Below are positions 35,491-49,363 of a stretch of DNA of 64,000 bases, piece by piece. The stretch lies in the NCBI GenBank assembly GCA_013399695.1, contig VXAU01002234.1, forward strand, positions 124,001 to 188,000. The letters run 5' to 3'. This DNA comes from Formicarius rufipectus (Eukaryota; Chordata; Aves; Passeriformes; Formicariidae). The position numbers were made by a program, and so were the translations under genes. Within the stretch, counting starts at the first letter, position 1, and every line of letters starts with the position of its first letter. The notes under the pieces were generated by a model. That model searched no databases. It was given only the letters and a program-made list of their open reading frames with translations, and was not told where the DNA came from.

Positions 35491-38400
35491 ATTCTTTCTA
35501 GGCAAGATTTTTCCTCTGAATACTGTCCCCAAGAAGATCTGCAAGAACACAGACACAAACTCCTTGCCCCATTGGGCAATAAAAGAATAAACCAGCACAG
35601 TCCTCTCTGAAGCCATCATTTATATCATGTTGTAGTGCAGATTACCTTGCACAGGACAAAGCAAGAGAGTATTTGTCAAGAGTTTGGAAATGAAGGTTTA
35701 CAGAGTTGTGAAATAATTCAAAACTGTATTTTCAGGATGTTAATGTAAAGTATTTCAACAAGTCGATCATCATAGATTTCATACATATGTGATAATATCA
35801 TGTTGTGGAAATACCTGCTCATCTCCACCTCCAAGTTATTACAGTGTTTACTGATAAAGAAATGCAGATCACATGGGGAGATTATTTTAATGAGATTTTA
35901 TGAATTTAACCCCAAAATATAACTTCCAACTAGTTATACAGGGCAAGTATACTTTCGGAGATTAATGGAATGTACACCTGCAGTTCCCAATTACTTTGCT
36001 GGAATTTTAGGTGTGCAAGATATAGGAAAGAAGGCATATACAATCTGTGAGGTTCTATTATCTGTCAGAGCTAACAGTAGCTTGTTCATTACTTGATCCT
36101 GAACAGAATCTAGATTCAGGCTTAAATTAAGGGATCTTAAATTGTTGTTCTGTGTTGTTGTAATTGATGTTCTTTTGTTGTGGCACTTTTTTTTTTAAAA
36201 AAAGAAAAGCTCTTAGCCCACATTAAAAGGATTAATGGATATATATAAAAAAACTACTAAAACCCAATTTTATAGAAGGTAGTAACATGACCACCTGAGC
36301 CCCTGCACTAGGGTGTATATGAGTTTTAAAACAAACCAAACTACTAAAGAAAAAACATTTTGGATAAATAAAGTACAATTTATTCTTGTAATGATCAGAT
36401 TCCAACAATAAACATTCTGAAAGGTACAGATGAGAATTAAGTACCTAAGTCACCTGAGAGTTTTCAAATTCCTCTTCCATAATAAAACTGACACCACCCC
36501 AAGAAAGAGAGATGTTGCTATTTCACTTCTGCTACATCCTCGTAAGAACAGAAGCTCATAGACGAAAAAGTTCTAATAAAACAATATGAACATTAAGATT
36601 TAAAGTTTGTTCTCTTCCCATACAGTAAGAGGGCAAAGTGCTTTGTGGGGAACAGTCTGGCATAAATGAAATAATTTCTGGATAGTCGCCAGTGCTGAGG
36701 TTAAAATGCAACATTACAAGGCTTCCACGATGACAGCCTACTGGGAGACATTTGTTGAAAATTGCTTTACCTATCATTCAGTCAGCAGAAAGGAAGAAAA
36801 AAAAGCTTTGCAGTGCTAGTTACCTTAGAACTATGTTGAGTCTGTATCTATAAATGATACAAACTGTAAGCTTATAAAGCCCCCATACAGGTGCAATCAA
36901 CATAAAAGCCCAGCATTTCTCCCTGTTTCCTTTGTATTACAAAGTTCTATATATTTTCACCCTATGCCACTCCAGTAAGTGTGTGTAATTATAAAGGAAG
37001 CGTGACTTAAGATTTAGATTCAAGTTTCAAAAATTAACTTGATTTTTTTCCCCTTTTTTTGACAGCAAGCAATAAAGTTTTCACCAGTTACGCTCCGAAG
37101 AAGTAGAAGCCTTAAATCTGGCAACATCAAGTAAAACAACATGTTTTAACTATACTCTTTTACTCTGCAGGAAATGACAACTTAGGCAGTGCAAATACTA
37201 AATTGTAGTATTTTAACTGCACATTGCAAGTCTTTCTTTGAAAGTCCACTAAATACATGAAAGTCTTCTACAATAGTTAGAAAGAAATAAGAATAAAGAA
37301 CCAAGCCTCAAATTTTCAAAGAGGTCCATACAGACTGTCATTTGATTCTCATTTAAATTAATGGGATTCAATCAGCTACTTCCAAGAATATGGCTTCAAA
37401 AACACAAGGCTATGTGGTCAGAAGGTTTTTTCAATATGGTTAACAAATTAATATTCATATTCTACACCAGCTTTTATCTTATCTGCTACTGACAAAGAGA
37501 AATTAGAATTCTGATCTGTGTTTTGGTATTGCTAAATGATTCAAGAAAATACCATTTGTAGTTTCCTTTTTTAAGAATTAGACAGATCTCCAAGTGAAAT
37601 TTAAAGTGATTCTACTCTGTTATCCATGGGCAAGAATTTATGCATATGTTACTTCAAAATATGGTTCATCTTACAGCTTTTCTTATTTTTCTCAACCAAT
37701 TCTAAAGAAAAAGCATGTGGTTTTGCTACAATTTCAATAATATAATTGTTTACTTGTATCCACAACATGTGGAAAGCCTCTGCAGTTGTGTATCATCACC
37801 TAGGGACCCAAAGTGTGTGTTCATATTTCTTGTGGCTTATTTTTAAATTTACTTCTTAGTTCTTTCTCAAAAAACTATCTTTTTCCTAGAAAAACGAGTG
37901 TAGACAGTCTAATGATGAATTCCTAAATCCACAGAGAATTCATAGCTCTGTCAGTAGCCCCCCTCTTTCAAAGGATTACTTAGACAGATTCTCTCTGAGA
38001 CCTGACTACAGTAAAGAAAAACAGTAAAATGTGTTACTTGGTATGAATAAAGGATTACTTTATATTAGCTTGATTCATCCTTGTGACAACTGGATAAGTG
38101 TTCAGTGTAACACGTATAAAGCCAAGAGAAAAAACTATTTAGTACTTTGAGCATAAATTGGTCTCTTAAGCCAAATTATACTTATGTATGTCATATTTTA
38201 AATAAAGGGGAAAGTCAAAAATGGTTGTCTCATGTTGGTCTCAAGTTAATATCTACTCACATGGTAAAAGAGAATTTCTGGCTCCGTGGTAGTCCATAGT
38301 ATAAACTTCCCTGTAAGAAATGGAACTGCTGATACTGTTTTTATACCACTGGTAAAAATTATACTTGGAGATCAGAGCAATGAGTTCCATTATTACACAC

Positions 38401-40739
38401 TTATGGAATACAAATGGTAAAACACTTTGGCAGAATTACTGCAATTTGAAAATAATTTTTTTTTCAAAAGACTTTTAGGAATCATAATCCCATCAGAACC
38501 TTGACCTGCAATTCCAGAAACATTAGTGTGGATTATATTTTAATTCAATTCATCTTCTTTATTAAGTGTTTATATCCCTAATTAGTCTGTATACCAAAGT
38601 CCAAATTCAGCATACTACAAACAGCTAAAAATTAAGTGTGGTTTTATTTACATTTACACAAAGTGATGTTGATCCAAAATTTGACCTCTCCTATCATACC
38701 AATCATCCAGTGACTGTCAGCCTTTTTTAGTCCCCTAAAAGCCATGAAAAAGAACCCAAATGTCAAATCTGTGCCATCATCCACAAACTGACTGGAAATG
38801 CATTCAGAGATGGAGGCAGGAATGCTACATGATACTGACAAATTAAATCAAAGCGAAAAAAACAACCCTCACATTTTATATAGAAGAAAAAGCTCTAAAA
38901 TTAGTTTTGTACAAATAAGCTCTGACTTGACAAGAAGTTGGGCAAATGCAGCTATAGTGGGTGACATGCTGCCATGACATTCCATACAAGAAATTTATTT
39001 GAAGAGAAGTGGAGTTATTTCCTTTTTTTCAGTTGAGCATCATCCAAACACAAGTGAGAAGAACCTCTTGGGCCTTTGGAACAATCATTCCTCTTGCTCT
39101 GTATGGCTATTAGCTACTTTGCATGGGCATCATCACCTCTCTCCATTCAGAAATGTGTTTTCCTATAATGGATTTTCCAGCTGGGTAACTTGATCTGGAT
39201 AATACTTCTAATACAAAAACCCCAAAGAAAGTTATTAAATGTACAGCTTTTGAGTTAGTTTGGATATGTGTGTTTTTATTTTAGAAGGTGTACTGAGAAA
39301 GAAAAATGAGAAGGAGAAAGGGAAGCAGTGGGTAAAAGGTGCAAAAATAAAGCAGGAAAACCATAGACATCTCTCAGCCTCTAATCCAAAGTTCCAGGAA
39401 TTATCAAATGTTACATCGGGACATTGTTAATATTAATTTAAAAAAAATTATATAGAGAGGGTGCAAGGTAAGACAGCCCAAAGATCCTCCCCTAAGGAAG
39501 CAGAGCTCAATGCAGAGATGAGGTAAGCTTCACTCCCCATATGTAATGTCACGGAGGGGGTAGAACAGCTGTGGAGCTATGACATATCTATGCCTGCTAT
39601 GCAGATGTTGCGCTGGGGCACTGGCCAGTAATTTGTATGCTTGCAGGCTTAGCAACTGCTCCTGTCAACCTTCTCAGTACCTTCAACACACCACTGAAAA
39701 GAGCTGCCTTGGAAGTTACCAGCTCCCTACTGCCTGTACCTCACCCATACATCTAAATACTGCAGCTGTGATGTCTTTCATGCTTTCAACACGTGCACTC
39801 CATGGAAAAGAGACACTGGATTTGGTCCAAAGGATGTTATATCTATATGCTTTTAGAAAGACAAAACAGATACCAATTTCACTCTGACCCTTAATGTTAA
39901 AAAAGCTGTCACCAAAAGAGATTAAAACCAGCTACATGTATGGCAACTGGAAATGAACTCAAAATTCACTGACTGCTGCAAACACAGTGCTTATTCTAGT
40001 CCTTTCTTGATTTTATGAGATTGTTGTGCTTTCATAGTACAAAAAGCACCTCTGGATGAACACAGACTTTGCTTATGAAACACATGTACACACATGTACA
40101 GAGCCAAGCAGCCTCGGAATTTAGGCTATTGTAAGCCTATTATTACAGTCCAGAAAACACATCTCTGAATATATTCAATACTGGTCTAAAACAGGAAAGA
40201 GGGCAGCAAGAAATGGTGTCCAAATCCAACAGCCCTTTCTCAATGAATGCAAAATGGCAGTTCTAACACATCTGACTCTAAAACTTACGGTCCACTGGCC
40301 CCAGCATTTAAAAACCAATCACAGGGAGTTTGAGAAGGACATGGATCATGAAAAGATCTCTGTGACAGCTTGGCCGAATTTCTAAACTGGAAAAACACCA
40401 GGATGTTATTTATGTTCAAGAGTAAAACACATACAAACAGACAATTACAAATAAATGCTCTACAAGCACTATAGTACTTAACATAAAAATGAAAATAAAT
40501 CACTGCTAGGATAAATCAGGCAGCAGAAAAAAAAAGGGAATTCACTTACGTATTACTAGTAAAATAAATATGAATAAAGTGAGTTGAGTGAAAAAAAGCC
40601 TCCCTTTTTCAGATCCTTCAGGCCTTGTCTGAGGAAGTGCTTCCTCCCCTTGTACTAAGCATGCATAGACTCTCCCTATAATACTGACAGAAGCAGTAGC
40701 AGACAAGACAATCCCAATTGAGGGGGAGAAAGCTCAGGA
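35491..40739. other. Non-coding stretch, no gene recognised
   Basis: AT-rich DNA with homopolymer runs (T then A around 36188-36210) and short chance frames. A 102-codon plus-strand frame at 39579-39887 has no recognisable domain. No repeat family was identified. Confidence 0.4.
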
Positions 40740-41290
40740 ATGTGCTGTGTTGAAAGAAGAATCCAAAGGAGTCACTGGTATTTTCCATGCAGGCCAAGAG
40801 CTGCAGCTACAGCTGTAAGCAGAATTTCAATGAAACAACAGCTAATATTATCCAACATCTTGCTTCTCCAGCAGCACGAAAGGCATAACCACGCCAAGTC
40901 CATCCTTTTTTACAGCAACACAGCAGAAGCTGCTCTGGGGATGTGTTTGGCCCAGGCAGGGCTTCTTTGCAGAGTACTCAGGACCAAGTACAGCAGCAAA
41001 CTCTGGACCAGAGGGCACCAGGTGGTACCAGGCTGCGAGACAGCGAGCGGGAGCGCAGATGCCAAGTGTCTCTGCGTGTGTCCTGTCCAGTGGCCGATGG
41101 AGAGGCACTACCAGCAGCCTCACAAACAGCTCATTCCACACACTGGCCAGAGGGCGAGTGCTGGTTATGGCAGCTGGGAAGGAGTGTGTGGAGAGGGGAA
41201 ATAAAAATGGGGAAACGTGGAAGGGCTCGCTTGCCAAAAGAGATAAACACACACACGACACACAAATAATCACTGCAGCTTCACAGCCCG
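40740..41290. other. GC-richer pocket with overlapping frames on both strands
   Basis: This block is visibly richer in G, C and CpG (for example 41036-41060, with CTGCGAG, AGCGAGCGGGAGCGCAG) than the surrounding sequence. Open frames of 154 (40740-41204, plus), 108 (40943-41269, plus), 82 (41059-41307, plus) and 141 codons (40848-41273, minus) overlap, as happens when GC content lowers stop frequency. None shows a recognised domain. It could be a non-coding RNA exon, a small promoter or enhancer, or a decayed insertion. Confidence 0.35.
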
Positions 41291-44200
41291 CTGGAAGGCA
41301 GCACTAGCTGTGCTTTCTAGATCTTTCTGTCATATCTGTAATACTCAGAAACAGGCAGAATGGGAAAAAATTAATTTTAGAGGATTTCTTAAGTTTGCAA
41401 TATTAACTGGGGCGAGAAGAACAAAAAAGCCCCCACAAAGGACTACTGTAGGACTTATGCAAATATTTCCATCTGGGTTTAGAATAAAAATCAAAGTCCT
41501 GAACCAACCAGCAGACAGTTTCATGCACTGCTAATGAAGAGAGAATTCAATTCTCCTGTTTACTGAAATGAATACTGAACTTGTGTCTTAATGTTTTACA
41601 AGAACATGGTATGTGTGTCAAAACAGGAGTTTCAGAGACAATTGCAAGAGGACTGGCAGATTCCCTTAAAGCTTAAGGTCTGGATCATGGCTTCAGCCTG
41701 AGACCTGAGTAAAGGACCTTGAGCAGCCATTCCCATACCTGGTAATACTGGAAATTCATAGAGTAGCTGATAATACGGCAAGGTGCGGGTCTGCCCTGGG
41801 CATGGTGCCCTTAGCCACTAAATGCATGATACAGACACGCAGAATGGGATACATTTCACAGCAGCACAAGTCAACCTATACGTTGACACATGCTTTGGCA
41901 CCTGAACCTGCCAGCTATTTTCCTCAGAAAAAGGAGGGAGAAGAAGCTGAGCTGCATGGAGCCCATCCAGCACTTAAGGAGAGCTCCCATCATTGGACAG
42001 CAATAGACAAGCACAAGCATGTTGCTCATACAGCAGCTTGGAAGCAGACAGCAAGGGCAGGGTTAGAAAAGGAGGGTGAAAATCTGTTCTTTCACAATGG
42101 TAGGTGAAAACTGGGAGGTGGGGGAGGGGGGTGGAATGATAGGCTTATAGATGACTCATAAAAGTGTTAGACTACTGCCAAAAGCAGCAGATCTGGCAGC
42201 GATGAAAGATCTGCTGCCTCAGGAGAGTTGTGCTCCAGGCCCTCCCTGCAGTGGGGAAGCGAGACACATGAGTTCCCATCCAGGGCAGGTTCCTTTCATC
42301 CCACCACAGGCTCTGTAGTACCACCCTGAGCTTGCTCTCTGCACCATGAAGGCAATGTCACTAGCCTGCCTTTTCTTCCTTGATCCCAATCCTGAGAAAA
42401 CACTTCAAGTAAAAATCTGACAGCAAATTAATAAATGTATTTCAACACTGATAAGTTTGAAATGGTTTATAAAATCATTTTTTTCCCCTTGTCACATAAT
42501 TAAAACTCTGCTTTCCTTCCACCCTCCTTCACTACAATCTTTTGTCATAATTTTTTTCATTTGTGGCATGTGGAGTTGGGATGCCTTTCCCCCCTCCTCC
42601 CAAAAAAAACCCCCTGTTCAATATAAATCAGAGAATCATTTGGGAAATAACGGAGATCTGAAAAATGAGGGGAGATGAACTTTTGGAGGCATGCCAAAAA
42701 AAACCTCAAGACAAAATTAAGGCCATAAATACATATCGATTACTCGGGGGGAACTTTGTACAATGTTTTATCAAAGGTTACCCGCTCCCAATCCTTTCCA
42801 TTCTAAACCCTAATACTGCCAAACTGCAATTCTGCTTCAGCATCTGGCCACTTGTCTTTACATAGAAGACTGCAAAGTGACTCCATACACAGGCAAACAA
42901 TTCAGACAGACACTGCTTTCCTTCAGATGCACATATGTTGACTGCAAGAGTCATTAACAACTTTCTCAATCCTTCCCTCACCCATAAATGCAGGTTATTG
43001 AAGCAGTGATACATTAGGAGACCCTGGAATATCAGGTTCCTTATCTGTTAGGTGTTTGGCACAGGCTGGTAACAAAAATGTTCACTCATGTCTTTTTGTA
43101 AAAGGCACTGTTTGGGCTACAGAGCTGCAACAAAATGCAGCAAAAACAACATTTCCTGTTTGCACTTCAGAAGACAACTTTTTTCAAACGGTCTCCTGAA
43201 AAACAGGCAGCAAATGGTGTCCTCCTGTAATTCTGAAGAAGTGTTTAATGGCAAAATTAGGCACTCATGTGGGTTGATTCCTCTGTAGAGGTCTAGGGGT
43301 ATGAGGAGGAGACATCCAGAGAGTCAAGGAAAAGAGAAGTTTCATGTGGATTTCAGATTCAGGGAAACCACAAGCTCAAGTGGACTCCTTCATCCACCTG
43401 ATGGCTGTTGTACAGCAGGTTATTCACAAAAAGTTGAGTTGACACATACATTTATGTGGCCTTCCATAGCCTTCTAAGAAGAGTGTCTAATTGAAGATTT
43501 CTTACTGGCATTAGGAACTCCCCTCCGTAGTCTGATTCTTGTCTCACAGCAACATTAAAGCAGAATCCAAGTTACCAGCCCAGAGAGCTCTGACTTCAGT
43601 GACTGGAATTATGAAAGCTCAGTTACTTCCTCATCTCTGCACTAAGAGTGAAGTAGCTATTGCAGTTGAAAGTGGCATATGTTCATCACCTTTAGGCCAC
43701 AGGAACACTGATATCACTATTCTTCAGGTTTAAACTAATTTGCTGTATTGTTATATTTTTGTTTCTTCCATTTGGAGCCAAAGAAAGCTCCTTCACATTG
43801 AGGGGTTCTAGCCCTGAAAAGCTACAGCGCAGGGGATACAGCAAAGCCCAAGCAAAGGGTTGAGCAGGGCTTCCCCCTGTTGAACCTGTACCAAAGGCCA
43901 CGAGGAAGGGCAGACATCAAATACTGGGGGCACGAAGGACACCTTTGTTATTGCTGCTGAAATGACCTAAGTCTGTACTTACAAAATCAGTGATCAACAT
44001 CAAAATCCCACCAGCTGCCCTTGTAGTTCAGTGTGCTCCCATGGGTGTTTTAAGGCCTGCCCAAGTTGTCCCTTTTTTGGAGGTTTCATCCCATCTAAGA
44101 GTATTTCTGACACTTCAGGAGAATTTTACTGTTTCACTGAGAAATTTCAGAACTCTATACGTTTCAGCTATCCACCCATTCCTTCCAGAAACTTATCAGA

Positions 44201-46379
44201 GAAGGAAGTAACTAGTACAAAAGGAGATAAAGTAACAAAAAAAAATATTTACTACATATGCACAACTAGGTATTTTGGGAATGAAGGCTTTGTAATATCA
44301 GCAATTATGCACACATTGACAAATACAGATGATTTCCAAAATTCTCAGAAAGCATGTCCCCAGAAATTAATCAGTTTCAAATACTCACAAATAATCTGAA
44401 AAGGTCTCTGCGTCTGTTTCTGCCTCTGTTGTGTCCATCATACTTTGACATAAGTGCAGGTAAATGTGCAAACAGCATTCAGGGGCCTGGCCCTTTCATT
44501 AAAACACAAACAATCCTACTCCTCTTCCTTGCTTTTTAAGTATTTCTTCTCTTGGAAGTTCAGAATTAAGCTGTCACTGTATATAAAATTCAGAATTTAT
44601 ATGATACTGCTGCTCATCCAGCACACAACTGTGCAGTGTGTCACTCAAAAAGCAATTGTATTTATAACTTTTCAATGACGCTTGCTGAACCTAACACCAG
44701 TTTTATTTTGGTTGTTTTTTCAATGTTCTAAGCAAAGATTGAATTAAAATAGTGAGAGCAATAAACCATATATCAAGCCCAACCACTCTTAGCTGCCTCA
44801 CATCTCAAAACAGAACAAAACTATAAAGACAGAATTTCTGTGCCTTTATGCAGTGACTCTTAAAATACTGCCTTGCACAGAGTAAAACTTTTGAACATGT
44901 TTTGTTTTCCTTTAGTGTTTGTAATGTTAGTAACTCCTTCCAACAGGAATATTTCAATAGGAAAACTGTTCTCTGATCATCATATGTGAGGAAGTAACAG
45001 TATAACAACTGCTCCAGTGTTTAGAAAAAGGCTGCTGAGTTTCCCATTATGAGAATTATACTTAACAGCGTATCATGTTACTGACTGGCAAATCCTACCA
45101 ACAGAATGGCAATTTTACCAAGTATGGCAATTATTTAGTAATAAAACTAAATTTATTCTTTGCACTTCAGTGGTGCTCACAAATTATGCACTTGGATTTA
45201 ATAATCATAAATGATAAATCTGTCTGGTGTTTTGCACAGGTTTCACAGTATAAATAGATACTGTGGTAACATAAAGAATGCAATCTATACCCTTGGTTGT
45301 GGTTATTTCTAATTTATAAAACCTAACCAAAGCTAGATGGCTCAAGCCAATTAGAAAGATTCCCAATAGATAAGCATTCCCACAACAGATATTTCATTGA
45401 AGAACAAGCCACATCCCATTCTCAGCTTTGTTTGTTCAGCCTCAACTAACTACAACCTCTAATGCAACTTACAGGATGTTGGGTTATATACATTACACAG
45501 AAGAGACTCTGTAGGTTAAAAAGTTATCACACAGCCTCTGGAGATGAACAATGTGCCTACAAACAGTAAGCACCTTCTTTCCCATGCCATATGCCCCCAG
45601 TAATCATTAATATCCTGACAAAAAATCCTGACATTCAAGAGACAGACAGACAACTGTGTAAATACACAGACTACTATGAACTGCATTTTGATACCTATAT
45701 AAATGAAGTGTGCATTCACTATTTAATTAATCTAATTAATGTACCAGCTTCCCAGATCTCTGGGAAAACATCAACAGGCCTATAGCTATCCATTCCCAAA
45801 GCTTGGTATTTCATTTACTAATCTTAAAAGGATGTCAGAAATGCATGTCACAGATCTGCAAGAGCAACCAGGAAACACTGGAACCTTCAATGCTTGCTTA
45901 GTGGATTAGTTCTGGCCACCATGGCACATACCCTTCTCTGAAGGGTCTCAGACACAAAGCAAATCAGGGAGAAGAGGAGAAACATGAGTCATCCCTCTCC
46001 CTGCCTCTTACCCGCAGCGTCCTTGGAAAACAGAGTGAAAAACATTCAGGCCCAATCTGATTTGATAAAATGTTTTCTGCCCATTGTGCGCAGGGACAGT
46101 GACTCCATAAAGCAGAAGGCAATAGAGACTATGACTCATGAACTGTGAATGAGGATTCTGAACCTCTCCTCTGTGGATGGCAAAACTTGCAATGACTTTC
46201 AGCCATGAAGAACTGCCCCTCTATTGCAATCTGTTATTCATACAGGGAGTAATGCCATATTACAGCATAATGAGATCTGTACATTACACCCTGACAGCAT
46301 TTAGAAAGAACAGTTTTGCCTTATTTAACAAATGTAATTTACACATATTTTCAAATCTTGTTGAGTGTTTGTTCATAAA
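41291..46379. other. Non-coding stretch, no gene recognised
   Basis: Mixed composition. A purine-rich, G-rich run lies at 42113-42134 and a short hairpin at 42184-42217. A plus-strand frame at 41802-42107 has an AG and a GT at plausible places (41926-41927 and 42100-42101) but no recognised protein. The remaining short frames look like chance. Confidence 0.35.
42184..42217. repeat. 11-bp perfect inverted repeat (hairpin)
   Basis: GCAGCAGATCT (42184-42194) is matched by AGATCTGCTGC (42207-42217) across a 12-base spacer. No T run follows, so it is not an obvious terminator. Role unknown. Confidence 0.85.
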
Positions 46380-46520
46380 AATCATAGCAAAGTTCAGGTT
46401 GGAAGGGCTCTAAAGCGCTCTGAACAAAGCACTGCTAAAAGCAGTGTCAGCTGCTTGGTCAGACCAAGTTGCTCAGGGCTTATCCAAATATTTTGAAACT
46501 TCCAAGGAGGGAGAGCGACT
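46380..46520 (-). mobile_element. Degenerate CR1 LINE 3' fragment
   Basis: The plus strand starts with the inverted CR1 end 'aatcatagc', then 'ttcaggttggaagggctc', 'agcactgctaaaagcag', 'ggtcagaccaagttgctcag' and 'atattttgaaacttccaagg', in the order of the CR1 3' region. About 140 bases remain. The frame at 46444-46680 begins inside it and is not a gene. Confidence 0.7.
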
Positions 46521-49363
46521 TGAATGTGTAGATTTTATAATCAACTTGCAGGGACATAAGCAAACAGATAAACTGCGCAACTGGTTTAGCAAACACTGTA
46601 CCAGAGGACAGGCAGGAAGGGGTAAAAGAGCAGAGGAGATGAATTTAGTATTTTGTCCACGAGGTCCAGTTCTTTCTTAATGGCCAAATACATCTTCCAT
46701 CTCTGGGAGATTCTGCCTTGCCTGCTCTGCAAGCTCTAAAGGCTGTCTCAATCTTCTGTCTAAGTCATCACGACACCTGCTGAACATTGACACTGACCAC
46801 CTCTCAAAAACCAAAAACTTGTCTTTAAAAACATCAGAAATTTAAAAAAAAAATAGCCACTCATGCTATGGAAGTGTATTTCTGCTCTTAGGAAAATATC
46901 CACCTATTTACAGGAATACCCCAAAATGTTAAGAGTGACCAAGAAAAAAAAAGAAGTCTTACAGAAGAATAATCCAGAACACATCTTTTTCTCTCCGGAT
47001 CCTCCTCTAAATGGGCACTGAACTAACTCCAATCCATAAAATTTTCTCTTATGTTCTCATGCAATAGTAATACTGAAGAAACTAATAAATCAGGACGAAT
47101 TTTTCCAAAGATCCATTATTATATCAATAAAGCTATTGGTGTCAGACAAAAGAGGGCAATGTGAAAGCATGAGCACAAGGTTTCTGCACACTGAATAAAG
47201 CTTTTGAAAATGTTTTTTTTTTTCTAAAACAAATGCTGGCAATGTGAAATCTGATGACCTTAGCAGCAAGCAATTGTAGGTAACTCTATATGAAAGATGA
47301 AGCCTAGGGATATGGGTCTTTTGAAGACAAAATATCCATTCCTGGACTCTTTCCCAAAGTTGCTGTAGAGAAGTTGTTTTGGGAAGTCACTCTTTATATA
47401 CATCCAGTGAACCACAGACAGTTGCATACAACATAGAAGATTCTTAAGAGTTATGGAGAGGTTCTTCTTTTGTTTTACTTTTCCTTTTAAATTTCCTGTG
47501 TCTGTTTCATATATACTTTGTATGCATAAATTCATCGGGGACATTCAGATCATTTGTCTCCTCTTTTCAGGGTTTGTAATAATTTCCCCTTTCTGCAAGA
47601 ACTTTCACCCTCACACCTTCACACTCCGCCTCTAGGAATTAATTTGCATTCCCACTCAAGATCTATTAAATTCTATTATGATCAAGAGTATTCAAGAGAA
47701 AACCCAAACATTTCAAACTGCTTTATCAAAGAAAATTGAAGTTTACTGTGACAAAATCTCAGAGGTCATTCACGTTTGTGAACAGAGATAAAGCTCTCAA
47801 TGAACTACACCTCCCATGTCCAACTGTAATATTAAAAATCCCAACCTATATCTGATTTTCTCTGTCCCACACATGAATCCTCACAGCACAGCTCAGAGAA
47901 GACACATCTCAACCAATCTGGTCAAAGACTCCTCTCCAATTTTGAAAAGATTCCAGTAAATTGAGACATACATCTGGATACAAAGTCCTCTGTCTTCACC
48001 CAAAAGATCCAAGAAGCTGGAGTAGCACAGGGAAAGAGCAATGCTAGACAGGAATATAACACAAAGCCAGTTCATTTCTGTGTCAGATGAATCTGACCAC
48101 ATGAACTAGGACTTGCTGCTTACAGAGTATCTTCTCCTTCCATAGTGAAACATTACCGTCTGCAAGCAAGGACCACCCTTCTACCCTGTGAACAAGGGTG
48201 AAGTAAAACAGACCAAGCAACACAACTTTCTTCTTCCTCCAGACTGAAGTGAGTCCCACACTAAGCTTTTCCCCTGCACTTAATCATTTCAAGAACTGCC
48301 CTATTTTGAGTTTTCCCAAATTACACAGTTCCACATGCTTTTTTACAGGATCTGTGTACTTTAGACCATGCCTTGTTGCCTCTACCATGCAATTACTCTC
48401 ATTCTCCTTTTATCTAAGTCAGAGTTTAATCACATTTGCCAAGTAAGCAAGCATTAAGCTGTATCCCTGGGTGAGCTGCTAATGCTAACAGCATGCAACA
48501 AAAGGAGAATCCCATCACTTTATTGATTGTCTCCACAGAAAAGCCAAAACCTGATTTAGCATGAATGGAACCACTTCTTATGTTTAAAGGTTGTATCAGA
48601 ATGAATGCGTATACTGCTTCTGTACATGATCTGGAGAAAAGAGGATCATATTGCTCAAATGTATAAAGTTAAACACAGTACATGTTAAAACTCTTTCAGA
48701 AGTTCCCCGGAACTGGTTAATGATTTGATTGCAACATGAGAAATAAACTAGAAAGGTACAAAACAGGATAATAGTTCACGTTCTGAAATAAACTTCGCTC
48801 ATTAGAATATTAATTTAGTTAGTGCACTTAAGATGGTAAATCATATCATAAAGTGCAGGGATATAAAAGCTGTAACTTCAGATAAAAAAGCCCAAGAAAA
48901 TCACTTTCTTAGAAAAACCCAAAAGGTATTTCTAAAATAACAGCATAAGAGCATCAGCCTAATGCTTATTTTACACTTGGATGCTTCCTAATATCCAGAC
49001 AACCTCAGAGTGCAAATTCGTGTAGTTCATAAAACTAATTAAGACAGGATAGAAAATCTAGACATTATAAACATTTTAGACAACTGATAAGGCTTCTTCA
49101 TTTCTTCTTAATAGGTATGTTCAACTATTTTTCCACCCACACAATCATTCCGAAGAAAGATTATGAAAAAGGATACATTTATAAACAAAATAAAATAAAA
49201 ATATGAACCCCAAAAGACAACCATGGTTTTGGTTCATTTTAGAAAGTAAGATTCAGTAGGAAATAAACAAGATGACACAATAGAAGAAAGATCACCCTTT
49301 TGCAGATCATTACACTCTGACTTTATGGGGTTCCTGCCAGAAATTAGTCGTATTAAATGGAAT
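46521..49363. other. Non-coding stretch, no gene recognised
   Basis: AT-rich DNA with a T run near 47212-47223 and only short frames. No repeat, exon or RNA gene was recognised. Confidence 0.4.

Noticed and set aside
42113..42134. G-quadruplex motif
   Set aside because: Only three G-runs of three or more are present, so it does not meet the usual four-run pattern.
46444..46680. 78-codon plus-strand frame
   Set aside because: Its first part is inverted CR1 sequence; the rest has no recognised motif.
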